DNA of 64,000 nucleotides from Actinophytocola sp044466355 (GTDB lineage: Bacteria > Actinomycetota > Actinomycetes > Mycobacteriales > Pseudonocardiaceae). Positions 43,800-52,483 of the stretch are shown one piece after another. The notes below the pieces were generated by a model. It did not search any database and was not told the DNA's origin. It worked only from the letters and a program-made list of their open reading frames with translations. Position 1 is the first letter of the stretch. The number at the start of each line of letters is the position of its first letter. The position numbers were made by a program, and so were the translations under genes. Where the stretch lies: contig NZ_JBITMQ010000015.1 of assembly GCF_044466355.1 (NCBI RefSeq), positions 124,001-188,000 of the forward strand, read 5' to 3'.

Positions 43800-44713
43800 G
43801 CGCGCACCCTTTCCGCCTCGCCGAACAGACCCTGCGGCCGGAACACCAGCACGAGGATGAGGACCACGAAGATCCACACGTAGTCGTACTGGGTGCCACC
43901 CGGCAGGTACTGGCCGCCGAGTGCCTTGATCAGGCCGATGATGAACGCGCCGATCACGGCGCCGCGTAGGCTGCCGATACCGCCGAGCACCGCGGCCGTG
44001 AACGCGAAGATGCCGTTCTGGAAGCCGATGGCGTTGTCCACGTTCGTGATGTAGGAGCCGTACAGGACACCGGCGATACCCGCCAGCGCGGCACCGAGGA
44101 TGAACGTCAGGACGATGACCCGGTCCGGGTTGACCCCCATCAGCCGCGCGGTGTCGCGATCCTGGGACGTGGCACGCATCGCGCGGCCCATCCTGGACCG
44201 GCTCACGTAGGTCTGCAGCAGCACCGACAGCACGATCGACACGACGATCAGCAGCAGGCCGGACGCCGAGATGCTGATGTCACCGAGCCCGATCCGGGCG
44301 TCGATGAACACGCGCGGGAACGGCTGCGCGGCGTCGGCGTTCGGGTACCACAAGCGAATGGCTTCCTGCAGCGCCACCGAAACACCGAGTGCGGTGATCA
44401 GTGGCGCGAGTCTTGGTGCGTTGCGTAACGGCCGGTACGCGAATCGCTCCATGAGCACCGCGATCACCACAGCCACCACCACGCCGCCGACCAGCATCGC
44501 GGGCAGCGAGATGTACCAGTCGCCGCGCACGTCCTCTGGCAGCACCCACCGGTACACGGCGAGGCCACCGAACGCGCCGACCATGAACACCTCGCCGTGG
44601 GCGAAGTTGATCAGCTGGATGATGCCGTACACCATCGTGTAGCCCAGCGCGATCAGGCCGATCGTGGCGCCGAGCACGAGCCCGTTGACTATCTGTTGTA
44701 ACAGAGTCGTCAC
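43796..44713 (-). CDS. livH: Branched-chain amino acid type ABC importer, LivH permease
   Basis: A 305-residue permease with the family segments NGLVLGATIGLIALGYTMVY and FAHGEVFMVGAFGGL, and the cytoplasmic coupling helix RMGRAMRATSQDRDTARLMG. GTG at 44713 fits the ribosome site GGAGG 6 nt before it, so the reading frame start at 44725 is not used. It lies directly after a 13-bp hairpin, separated from livJ by 86 bp, and overlaps livM by 4 bp. Confidence 0.94.
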   Translation of the reverse strand: MTTLLQQIVNGLVLGATIGLIALGYTMVYGIIQLINFAHGEVFMVGAFGGLAVYRWVLPEDVRGDWYISLPAMLVGGVVVAVVIAVLMERFAYRPLRNAPRLAPLITALGVSVALQEAIRLWYPNADAAQPFPRVFIDARIGLGDISISASGLLLIVVSIVLSVLLQTYVSRSRMGRAMRATSQDRDTARLMGVNPDRVIVLTFILGAALAGIAGVLYGSYITNVDNAIGFQNGIFAFTAAVLGGIGSLRGAVIGAFIIGLIKALGGQYLPGGTQYDYVWIFVVLILVLVFRPQGLFGEAERVRA

Positions 44714-44729
44714 ATCTACCTCCACAGGC

Positions 44730-44758
44730 GGCGGGGGTGGGCTCGGCCCACCCCCGCC
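44730..44758 (-). terminator. Hairpin between livJ and livH (partial terminator)
   Basis: Perfect 13-bp arms GGCGGGGGTGGGC and GCCCACCCCCGCC with a TCG loop, in the 86-bp gap between livJ and livH. No T-run follows. Such hairpins often reduce read-through so that the periplasmic/lipoprotein component is made in excess over the membrane parts. Confidence 0.8.
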
Positions 44759-44799
44759 GTCGCGTCACTCATCGATGGATAGATCTACGAACTCGTGGA

Positions 44800-46035
44800 T
44801 CAGCCCTCGAACTTCCCGGTCTCGACCGACTTCCAATCGCCGCCGGTGACCTGGTAAACGGTCAGCACGGTGTTGGTGCTGTCGCCGTTCTCGTCGAACG
44901 CGAGCTCACCGGTCGCACCGTCGCCCTTGTAGTTCTGGGCCTCCTCGACGACCTTCTCGCGCAGGTCCTCGGACCACTCGCCGTCACCGATGGCCTTGGC
45001 CACCGAGGCGATGATCACGTTCGCGGCGTCGTAGGAGAACGCACCGTAGGCGGAGAAGCTCTCCGCGTAGTCGGCCTTCTCGTAGGCGTCCACGAACGCC
45101 TTCGCGCTGTCCAGCTCCTCGGTCGGCGCGCCGACCGAGGTGGCGAGGTCGCCGTCCTTGCCGCCCAGGGCGATGAACTGCGGGTCGAAGATGCCGTCGC
45201 CGCCCATGACCGGGATGTTCAGGCCGGCCGCCGCGAACTGCTTCGACAGCGGGCCCGCCTGCGGGTACTGGCCGCCGTAGTAGATCGCGTCCGGCGCGAA
45301 CGGCTTGACCGCCGCGATGACGGACGAGAAGTCAGTGTCCCGCTCACCGATCTTCTGGCGGGTGACGATCTGCGCGCCGTTCTTCTCGGCCTGCTCGATG
45401 AACGAGGCCGCGAGGCCCTCACCGTAGGTCAGACCGTCGGTGATCACGGCGATCTTCTTCTTGCCCGTCTTCTTGATCAGGTAGTTCGCCGCGAACGGCC
45501 CCTGCAGCGAATCGACCGTGCAGGTGCGGAAGTACGTCTTGTACGGCCGCTTCGGGCTGTTGATGTTCTCGCCCTTGGTGAGCGAGTCGGCGGTGTTCGC
45601 CGGCGAGATCTGCAGGATGCCCGCCTGGTCCAGAATGGGCTGGACGCTCTGGGACACCGACGAGTTCAGCGTCGACACCACACCGATGATCTCCGGGGTG
45701 GACGCGAGCTTCGTCGCGGCCTGCGCGCCGAGCTGCGGGGTCTTCTGGTCGTCCTCCGCCTGGAGGGCCAGCTTGTAACCCTTGACCGTGCACTTCTCGT
45801 TGGCCTGCTTGACCGCGAGGTCGGCCGAGTGCTCGATGCCCTTGCCCAGCGCCGAAAGCTCACCACTCAGCGGGGCGATCACGCCGAGGGTCAGCGTGCC
45901 CTTGCTGGTGTCGCAGGACTGGTTGCTCCCGCCACCCGCAGAGCCGCCGCCTTCCTCCTTGTTCGTGCCGCAAGCCGACAGCAGCAGCAAGCCCGCTGCC
46001 ACGACAGCCGCGGCTTTCACCGTCTGGTTTCGCAC
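44800..46035 (-). CDS. livJ: Branched-chain amino acid type ABC importer, substrate-binding lipoprotein
   Basis: A 411-residue lipoprotein: signal peptide with lipobox LLSAC, then a periplasmic-binding fold (GTLTLGVIAPLSGELSALGK, IIGVVSTLNSSVSQSVQPIL, TDGLTYGEGLAASFIEQAEK). GTG at 46035 is preferred since the sequence before it has no signal character. The solute class (Leu/Ile/Val, other amino acids or amides) cannot be read from sequence. It is the first gene of livJHMGF. Confidence 0.94.
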   Translation of the reverse strand: MRNQTVKAAAVVAAGLLLLSACGTNKEEGGGSAGGGSNQSCDTSKGTLTLGVIAPLSGELSALGKGIEHSADLAVKQANEKCTVKGYKLALQAEDDQKTPQLGAQAATKLASTPEIIGVVSTLNSSVSQSVQPILDQAGILQISPANTADSLTKGENINSPKRPYKTYFRTCTVDSLQGPFAANYLIKKTGKKKIAVITDGLTYGEGLAASFIEQAEKNGAQIVTRQKIGERDTDFSSVIAAVKPFAPDAIYYGGQYPQAGPLSKQFAAAGLNIPVMGGDGIFDPQFIALGGKDGDLATSVGAPTEELDSAKAFVDAYEKADYAESFSAYGAFSYDAANVIIASVAKAIGDGEWSEDLREKVVEEAQNYKGDGATGELAFDENGDSTNTVLTVYQVTGGDWKSVETGKFEG

Positions 46036-46304
46036 GTGACGTGTCCCTTCTCCGCATTTCCGTCCGGCGTGTAGTCGCATAGCATGCCGAACCATGCCCT
46101 CGTCCATGTCGGAGGGCTGGCCGGAACCTAGTAACCGAGCGCAGTTCTAGTCACGTCCCAAGAGCGCTCGTGACCAGACTGCAACGAAATTGACCGTCCG
46201 TGTCCGCTCACCGGACGAACCGGGACCTTCCGGTCATGGCGGGGTAACACGATCTCAACTTCGCAACGGACCCCCTGGCAGATACCGGCCGAGCCTAATC
46301 TGCG

Positions 46305-48251
46305 GTGGTGCCCACCGGAAGGCGAGTGCTCATCTGGCTCGGCGCCATCGCGCTGATCGCGACAGCCGTGGTCACTCTCCGTATGACGGAGGGCCCTCAT
46401 AGCAGCGACACGGACGGTGACGAACCGTCCGAGCCCGTGACGGTCGAACGGTTCTCGGCGGACAACGTGGTGCTGCCCGCGCCGGGCGACGACCCGGCCC
46501 CGCCGGCCCGGGTCGTCGCCGAACCGGAACGGGACGCGTTGCGGGTGGCGTGGGCGAACGCGCTGCCCGGTGGCCAGGTCCCGAAGGGTGCGGCCGGGTA
46601 CGAGGTCCGCTGGCGGCCGTCGGACGGCAACGGCAGCGACCGCGACTTCGGCACCCGGCTCGTCGCGACCCCCGACGTGCGGCTGGCGGGGCTCACGAAC
46701 GACCGCGAGCACGTCGTCGAGGTGCGGACGGTCGACGCGTTCGGGCAGCGGTCCGAGCCGACCAGGACCACCGGCACGCCCGGCGCGCCGCCCGACGACT
46801 GGACCGAGCCGCTGACCGGTCTGTACGACGACTTCGCCGACCCCTCGGGCTACGCCGGCCGCTGGCACCTGTCCGGGTACCGCGGCTGCGTCGACGTGGT
46901 GACCGAGCGGGGCCGGGGCCTGCCGATCGAACTGGGCTGCGGCGCCGACCTCGCCACGCTGCGGGCGAAGCAGCCGATGACGCTGACCGCGCCGGCACCC
47001 TCCGGCGAGCTCGGCCGGGTCGCGGTCCGGACCGACACGGCGGGCATCGGCGGGGAGCTGACGATCACGCTCGCGCCGGGCCCGGTGGACCGGGTCGGCG
47101 CCGACACGCGGCGCGCGAACCGGTTCCCACCGAGGGACGGCGCGCTGCCGGGCGGCACGATCCGGGTGGGCGTCGACGACGGTGGTGTGCACGTGAGCGC
47201 GGCGCCGGACGTGCCCGCCGTGACGCCGCGGCGGCTGGAGGTGTTGTCGGCGCCGGTGCGCGGGCCGTACGTGGAGCACCTGTTCGAGGTCGTGCTGACG
47301 ACGTCGGGGCTGCGGGTCTACCAGGACGGGCTGCTGGTGGCGGTGGCCGGGGTCGTCCCGTCGTGGCGGTCGGCGTCGGTGCTGCTGGGGTTCCGCGGCC
47401 CGGAGCGACGGCGGTCGCGGGTGCACCTGACGGGCGCCGGTTTCACCGGGCCCGCCGCCGCGGTACCGGGCGTGGTGGACGTACCGGTGACCGCGGCCAC
47501 GCAGCGGGTGCTGAACCTGACCGAGCCGTCACCGCAGGTCGGCATCGCACGCTCGCCGCTGGAGTCGGCACGGGCGGCGAAGCTGGTGGCGACGCTCGTC
47601 GTCGCCGAGGGCGTGGACCCGCGCGGGGTGGTCGTGCAGCTGGGCGACCTGCGGGTGCCCGCGCGGCCGGTGGTGGCGAGGCCGTCGGCGCAGGACGGCG
47701 CTGCCCTCACCGTGGCCGCCGACGTGCCCGCGGCCCTGCTCGGCGCGAAGGGCGGGGCGTCGATCACCCCGTTCGTCCTGCGTGCACCGGGCGCGACGCG
47801 GCAGGTCCGGCTGGTGGAGACGTACCTGCGGATCACGCCGGTGCCGGGGTGGCGACCACCCGAGCCGGAGCTGGTGGCAGGCCGCCCCCGCGGCGCGGAC
47901 GGCCTGCCGTCCGTCGATGCCGTGCTGGCCAACTCGGCGGGCGAACCACTGACGTCGGCCGTGGTGGCGCCGAGGGGCCAGGTCGTGCTGAAGGTGAACC
48001 TGGACGCGTCCACCAACCAGTGGGAGACCGGGTCGGTGGGCGGCGTCCAGGGTTTCGAGGTGTGGCTCGACGGCGAGCTGATCGCCGGGGTGCCGACCAG
48101 AACGGACGGGCCGGGCCTTGGCGGTCAGCACGCGCTGTCGATCGCACTGCCGGGCATGGCCCGCGGCTCGCACGTGCTCGAGGTGCGCGAGTACACCATG
48201 TCCGGCGCGGACCGCCCGGTGTCGGCGGTCCTGAACTTCACCGTCAGGTGA
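46305..48251 (+). CDS. Secreted or membrane-anchored protein with FN3 and concanavalin-like regions
   Basis: A 648-residue protein with an uncleaved signal-anchor (RRVLIWLGAIALIATAVVTL), an acidic spacer, one fibronectin type III domain (residues about 70-160; PARVVAEPERDALRVAWANA to VRTVDAFGQRSEPTRTTGTP) and a lamin-G/concanavalin-like middle (LYDDFADPSGYAGRWHLSGY). The rest is beta-rich with FEVWLDGELIAGVPTRTDG. It probably sits on the cell surface and binds carbohydrate; no catalytic motif is seen. Its stop overlaps the convergent pdtaR by 8 bp. Confidence 0.8.
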   Translation: MVPTGRRVLIWLGAIALIATAVVTLRMTEGPHSSDTDGDEPSEPVTVERFSADNVVLPAPGDDPAPPARVVAEPERDALRVAWANALPGGQVPKGAAGYEVRWRPSDGNGSDRDFGTRLVATPDVRLAGLTNDREHVVEVRTVDAFGQRSEPTRTTGTPGAPPDDWTEPLTGLYDDFADPSGYAGRWHLSGYRGCVDVVTERGRGLPIELGCGADLATLRAKQPMTLTAPAPSGELGRVAVRTDTAGIGGELTITLAPGPVDRVGADTRRANRFPPRDGALPGGTIRVGVDDGGVHVSAAPDVPAVTPRRLEVLSAPVRGPYVEHLFEVVLTTSGLRVYQDGLLVAVAGVVPSWRSASVLLGFRGPERRRSRVHLTGAGFTGPAAAVPGVVDVPVTAATQRVLNLTEPSPQVGIARSPLESARAAKLVATLVVAEGVDPRGVVVQLGDLRVPARPVVARPSAQDGAALTVAADVPAALLGAKGGASITPFVLRAPGATRQVRLVETYLRITPVPGWRPPEPELVAGRPRGADGLPSVDAVLANSAGEPLTSAVVAPRGQVVLKVNLDASTNQWETGSVGGVQGFEVWLDGELIAGVPTRTDGPGLGGQHALSIALPGMARGSHVLEVREYTMSGADRPVSAVLNFTVR

Positions 48252-48852
48252 TGTTCTCCACCACGGCCTCCGCCACGGCCTTCATCGTGGCCCGGCGGTC
48301 CATGGCGGTGCGCTGGATCCAGCGGAACGCCTCCGGTTCGGACAGGCCCTGCTTGGTCATGAGCAGGCCCTTGGCCCGTTCGATGAGCTTGCGGGTCTCC
48401 ATCCGCTCCGTCAGCGTGGCGACCTCGGTCTCGAGCGCGGCCAGCTCGGAGAACCGGCTGACGGCCAACTCGATCGCGGGCACCAGGTCGTGCTTGGCGA
48501 AGGGCTTCACCAGGTAGGCCATCGCCCCGGCCTCGCGAGCCCGCTCGACGAGGTCACGCTGCGAGAACGCGGTCAGTATCACGACAGGCGCGATCCGCTC
48601 CCCCGCGATCTGCGCAGCCGCGTCGATGCCGTCCATCCGTGGCATCTTGACGTCGAGGATCACAAGGTCGGGCCGCAGTTCCTTGGCCAGTGCGACGGCC
48701 TGCTCGCCATCAGCGGCCTCCCCGGCGACGTGGTAGCCCTCTTCCTTGAGCATTTCCACGAGGTCGAGCCGAATGAGCGCCTCATCCTCCGCGACGAGCA
48801 CACTTCGTTGCACGGCCGGGACGGACTGGGCCTCGGCAGCCTGATCGGTCAC
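48244..48852 (-). CDS. pdtaR: ANTAR-domain response regulator PdtaR
   Basis: A 202-residue regulator with receiver domain (VLVAEDEALIRLDLVEMLKE, phospho-acceptor in LVILDVKMPRMDG) and ANTAR RNA-binding domain (TRKLIERAKGLLMTKQGLSE, EPEAFRWIQRTAMDRRATMK). In mycobacteria PdtaR with the PdtaS kinase controls translation/termination at specific leaders. No kinase is adjacent here. The gene order beside a tRNA-Leu is conserved in relatives as far as I recall. Confidence 0.94.
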   Translation of the reverse strand: MTDQAAEAQSVPAVQRSVLVAEDEALIRLDLVEMLKEEGYHVAGEAADGEQAVALAKELRPDLVILDVKMPRMDGIDAAAQIAGERIAPVVILTAFSQRDLVERAREAGAMAYLVKPFAKHDLVPAIELAVSRFSELAALETEVATLTERMETRKLIERAKGLLMTKQGLSEPEAFRWIQRTAMDRRATMKAVAEAVVENIT

Positions 48853-49110
48853 CGGGGTCCTCCTGAATCGATCGGTCTGAGCCTCCAGCGTACCGGCGGA
48901 GAGGGGCCGAGGACCCGCACACAGGCCGTGATCAGCACAACGTTAACGCCGTGGCAACACACGCCCACCAGCAGGATGACGAGCACCACACCTGCGGGAA
49001 CGTCGGTGAGCGTTCGTGACGCTGCGTGTAACGCTCATGGACGTCCGGCGGTGACGGATAACCCTGAAGACCAGCCGCCGAGCCATCCCGTAAAGTCTTC
49101 CCACGCGTAC

Positions 49111-49184
49111 GCCCCCGTAGCCCAACCGGCAGAGGCAACGGATTCAAAACCCGTCCAGTGTGCGTTCGAATCGCACCGGGGGCA
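49111..49184 (+). tRNA. tRNA-Leu (CAA)
   Basis: Acceptor arms GCCCCCG and CGGGGGC, T8-A9, a short D arm, anticodon loop TTCAAAA with anticodon CAA, variable loop of five and T arm GTGCG-TTCGAAT-CGCAC. The variable loop is short, unlike most bacterial leucine tRNAs, which fits some actinobacterial CAA species. The 3' half serves as the att site of an integrated element (duplicated at 51443-51486). The tRNA remains complete. Confidence 0.85.
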
Positions 49185-49995
49185 CCCATCCAAACCGCCG
49201 TTGACCAGGCCGTTTGACCTGCATAGACACCCCAAAGCTGATCAAGGGGCACCCGGCTCTGTCCCGCTCGATCCGCTCGTGGGCCGCCGCCTCCAGGCCG
49301 TTGATGACCTTCGCGCAGATCTGGTGCAGCACCGCCACGCTGTGACCGGCCCACTCAGCGCACTGGGTCGAGGGCACTCCCGCCGCGAGCCACGTCGACA
49401 CACACGCGTGCCGGAGGTCGTACGGCCGACGCGCCAGCAGCGAGGCGTACTCCTGCTCCGAGAACGCTGCCTTCCGCGCCTTGTCCCACACGCGGGCAAT
49501 GGTCGACTCGGCGAGATCCCCGCCCGTCAGGTTCCGGAACAGCCGTCCGTCCGCCGCAGTCCCGAACCGAGTCAGGTGGTCGTGCAGGATCCGCGTCAAC
49601 GGCGGCGAAGTAGGGACGTGACGTACCTCTCCGACAGCACGTTGCTTCAACTGCCGACGGTCCCGCCGCTCACCGGAGTCCGTCCACGAGCTACCCGCGA
49701 TGGGGGCCGTCTCGGTCAGCAGCAACTCACCCCACCCCTCTTGCCCCGACGACCGCCGAGGCTGTCCCTCCACGACCTGAGCGGCCACAGCGTCGAGCAG
49801 CCGTTCCCCCTGCCGGACGTTGATCACAACCCGCTTGTCGATAGCCCGGACCGTCTTGGGCGCGGTCCACTTCACCGAGCCCAGGTTGTTCGCTCCGAGC
49901 GCCTTCAACTCAGCCGCGTAATCCAAGGCGTTGTAGAACACCGCCCGCTTCCGCGTGAACGTCTTGGCGGCAGCCTGCTTACCGTCGAGCTTCAA
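49144..49995 (-). pseudogene. Decayed tyrosine recombinase (phage/AICE integrase)
   Basis: The C-terminal catalytic half is recognisable: HDHLTRFGTAADGRLFRNL, then ARRPYDLRHACVSTWLAAGV and TQCAEWAGHSVAVLHQICAK. The second Arg-His pair and the last His are present, but the catalytic tyrosine is replaced by cysteine (HQICAK where family members have IYAK). The segment between RVVINVRQGERLLDAVAAQ and GWGELLLTETAP is missing the first catalytic arginine block. The 5' end starts at a TTG after an upstream in-frame stop, losing the core-binding domain. The reading frame ends inside the antisense of the tRNA anticodon region. Confidence 0.85.
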
Positions 49996-50169
49996 CGACA
50001 GGGCATCAAGGCGGCGCGCAAGCGCGCCGCGCGGGCGGACGGCCTGCCGCTCCGCTCACGGCCGCCGCCCGCCAAACGCACAGCCTCGCCCCCGCCCTCA
50101 GTTCAGGATCGTCCCCGGTCCCGCACCCTTCCAAGACTTCGTCATGCTCGCGCGAGCCCATGCACCTCA

Positions 50170-50610
50170 TCAAGAGGTCGCGTGCCGGGCTGCCCACTGT
50201 GCCTGCGAGGTCAAGCCCCCGTCGTTCAGCCTTGAGGCAATCTCTCGCTTGGTCGTCGCATCCAGGGTCTCCGGCAGGCTGTCGAACGACGTGGGCAGGA
50301 CGTCGAGTAGCGAGATGATCTGCTGGCCATCACGGACGGTCAGCAATAGTGCGCACCGCCAGTGCGGCGAGACCTCCGGTCGGTGGTCCAACTTGTGGAC
50401 CAACACAGGCCACAGATAATGAGTCACTGACTCGGCAGCGTGCAGGCCAAGCCATCCGGCTCCGTGATTCCTGTTCAGCCCGCAGCGTTGCGCCTCTTCA
50501 TCCAGGTCGATGAGCTGGGTAGTGTCGACTGCTTTGACTGTCCGCGGAACTCCGGCACCCACAATCCGAGTCTCCCACGGCGCAACCTGCGCACACACCT
50601 CGCAATGCAT
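50170..50610 (-). CDS. Orphan protein of the integrated element
   Basis: A 146-residue protein starting MHCEVCAQVAPWETRIVGAG with a C-x2-C pair, possibly a metal site, then VDTTQLIDLDEEAQRCGLNR and a conserved-looking middle AGWLGLHAAESVTHYLWPVL. It has normal amino-acid composition, but a poor ribosome site, so it could be decaying. No family recognised. Confidence 0.5.
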   Translation of the reverse strand: MHCEVCAQVAPWETRIVGAGVPRTVKAVDTTQLIDLDEEAQRCGLNRNHGAGWLGLHAAESVTHYLWPVLVHKLDHRPEVSPHWRCALLLTVRDGQQIISLLDVLPTSFDSLPETLDATTKREIASRLNDGGLTSQAQWAARHATS

Positions 50611-50815
50611 CGCGACTCACCATCGGCCGTCCCTCGAACAGCCGGTGATCCTTTAACGCCAGCCCGCCGCCCTCACGGACGCTCCTCGGTCGCGTCGGAT
50701 CCGCCGATGGGCTGCGCCCACCCTTGACACCGACGGCCCAGCGCTAACCGACGGCCAGTGCGAAGGAACGGACCTCTGCAGCGCCCGGCCCACAGGACAG
50801 GCGACCTTCTGACCG

Positions 50816-51332
50816 TCAGGCCTCGCCGGGCAACTTGGGGTCCGCCAGCAGGACCACACCACCCGCCTTGGGCTCAAACCCCAGCACTGGATGGCCCGCG
50901 TCCCCCTCTGGGGTCATCCGCACAGGCTTCCCCAACGTACGACCGATCGTGGTCAGAAATCTGCATTAGGAGATCAACCCCGGCCTGGCCCTGCAACTCG
51001 CGCAGATCGACTTCGAACGAGACTTCGCCAACGACGTACAGACGGAAGATCACCTCAACACCCCGAACCGGCCAGACCCGCAAGTCAGCCGTCACTTCGC
51101 GGTCCACGGCCGAGACCATGTCCGCAGCCGAGGCCAGCGGCACCGCCACGCCGTCTTCTCGGTACTCCCACTTCCAGCCGCGGTCGCGCACCAGATCCAG
51201 AACCGTCTGCCAGTCTTCTACTGTCGTCCCCGGCACAGCCACGTCCGGCAACGCACCCATCAACTCAGGGTCGAAGAAGTTCTTCACGTCGTCCCACAGC
51301 AGATCTGGCACCCCGCCATGGTGCCCGGTCAT
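50816..51332 (-). pseudogene. Frameshifted orphan gene of the integrated element
   Basis: The 5' part (ATG 51332) reads LLWDDVKNFFDPELMGALPD, VPLASAADMVSAVDREVTAD and VEVIFRLYVVGEVSFEVDLR, typical of an actinobacterial family of unknown function. Near 50933 an extra G shifts the frame; reading the other frame gives KPVRMTPEGDAGHPVLGFEP and VVLLADPKLPGEA, ending at 50816, which completes the protein. As written, translation leaves the family frame after SDHDRSYVG. Confidence 0.6.
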
Positions 51333-51442
51333 GCTGACTCACGCAGCCGCTTTGCAGGCGACCGCATGCCTCTCCCCATTTCCTCCCCACGAGGCAGCAC
51401 GGCCCCCTGTTCGTGCAGGTCAGACGTACGTTCCAACGTGGG

Positions 51443-51486
51443 TTCAAACCCGTCCAGCGTGCGTTCGAATCGCACCGGGGGCGCCC
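51443..51486 (+). repeat. Duplicated tRNA-Leu 3' half (attachment site copy)
   Basis: Near-perfect copy of the tRNA region 49143-49186 (TTCAAACCCGTCCAG and GTTCGAATCGCACCGGGGGC), with three small differences. It is not a tRNA because no 5' half or D arm precedes it. Confidence 0.85.
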
Positions 51487-51685
51487 CTCTCTGACCAGCC
51501 GCGATGTTCACTCGGCGTCTGGTTGCAGTGGGCGCCGGACAAGCTCTTGGTTCGCGCCGACGGCGGGTCGGGGCTGCTCAGCCTCGCCGGCTGAACGGTA
51601 AGATCGCCAGCCTGCAGGACATGCGCTCCTCGCTCGCCCGGCTCGCCGCCACCTGCACCCGACCACGGACCGAGGACCTCCGATC
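51487..51685. other. Stretch after the element without a recognised gene
   Basis: About 200 bp between the attachment copy and the next gene. A short arginine-rich reading frame is present on the plus strand but has no ribosome site or protein character. Probably the promoter region of the 51686 gene. Confidence 0.4.
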
Positions 51686-51949
51686 ATGAGCCTCACGATC
51701 GAACTGTGGCACGTGCCGGGCTGTCCCCTGGTCGACCAGGTCCGCGCCACTCTCCAGGAATGCCTGCGAACGGCCGACATCCATGTGCCCGTCCACGAAC
51801 GCCAGGGCGCCTACCCCTCACCGACGCTGGTCATCAACGGCATCGACGTCGTCACCGGCACCACGCCCAGCGACAGCGTGTGCTGCCGCCTCGACCTACC
51901 CACCCGGGCCCAGATCCACACCGCACTGGGCGAACGGCCCGCCGGGTAA
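51686..51949 (+). CDS. Small thioredoxin-like or organomercurial-lyase-related protein
   Basis: An 87-residue protein: IELWHVPGCPLVDQVRATLQ, then a PSPTLVINGIDVVTGTT core, and a cysteine pair SVCCRLDLPTR near the end. The fold resembles a single thioredoxin-type domain often annotated near mercury resistance genes. No merB or merR lies next to it. Alternatively an independent redox protein. ATG 51686 follows GAGG at 10 nt. Confidence 0.6.
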   Translation: MSLTIELWHVPGCPLVDQVRATLQECLRTADIHVPVHERQGAYPSPTLVINGIDVVTGTTPSDSVCCRLDLPTRAQIHTALGERPAG

Positions 51950-52147
51950 CCCGCGACAGTCCGGGTCCGGTGGTGCTTCGACGACGCCGGTCGTGCGTCT
52001 CGCGAGCGGGTCTCTGCCTCTACCGCGTCTTGCGTCTTCCACCGGTTTGGCCTGTCACAGCCTGAGGCGTCCCGGCACACCCGTTGAGGCGATGAACGGA
52101 TCGTGTCACTGGCCCGATCGTATGTACACCTTGGGCATAGTGGGGTC

Positions 52148-52483
52148 ATGAAGTATGTCTTCCTGATCTGTGACGATGAGTCGGCGTCGCCGTCCATGGA
52201 GGAGATCGCGGCGGACCCGGCGCATCAGGCGTACGACGCGGAGTTGGGGCGGCGGGGTGCCAGGCTCGGTGGTGCGCGGCTGCGTCCGGTGGCGAACGCG
52301 ACCACGGTCCGCGTCCGCGAAGGCGAGACGCTGGTGTCCGATGGCCCGTTCGCGGAGACGAAGGACTTCGTCGGCGGCATCGACATCGTCGAGTGTGCCG
52401 ACCTGGACGAGGCGATCGCGCTCGCGGCTCGGCACCCCTATGCGGGCTGGGGTTGTGTCGAGGTCCGCCCCGTGTGGGAATGA
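52148..52483 (+). CDS. DGPF/YCII-domain protein paired with ECF42 sigma
   Basis: A 111-residue protein with the signature SDGPFAETKDFVGGIDIVEC (DGPF motif) and an N-terminal MKYVFLICDDESASPS. DGPF proteins are encoded with ECF42 sigma factors; the role is regulatory but not fully understood. ATG at 52148 is preferred to an upstream ATG at 52103. It overlaps the sigma gene start (ATGA). Confidence 0.88.
   Translation: MKYVFLICDDESASPSMEEIAADPAHQAYDAELGRRGARLGGARLRPVANATTVRVREGETLVSDGPFAETKDFVGGIDIVECADLDEAIALAARHPYAGWGCVEVRPVWE

Larger units (their letters stand above)
49143..51486. mobile_element. Remnant of a tRNA-Leu integrated element
   Basis: About 2.3 kb lie between the 3' half of tRNA-Leu and a second copy of that half. 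The shared core covers the anticodon loop to the acceptor end (CCCGTCCAG, GTGCGTTCGAATCGCACC, GGGGGC); the two copies differ by one A deletion (TTCAAAACC versus TTCAAACC), one T/C change and one A/G change. Between them: a decayed integrase, an orphan gene with a CxxC motif and a frameshifted orphan gene. The divergence of the ends indicates an old event. Confidence 0.8.

Noticed and set aside
49035..49354. Several short reading frames through the tRNA
   Set aside because: They are translations of the tRNA and its antisense, not genes.
51443..51486. A second tRNA gene
   Set aside because: Only the 3' half is present; no acceptor 5' strand or D arm precedes it.
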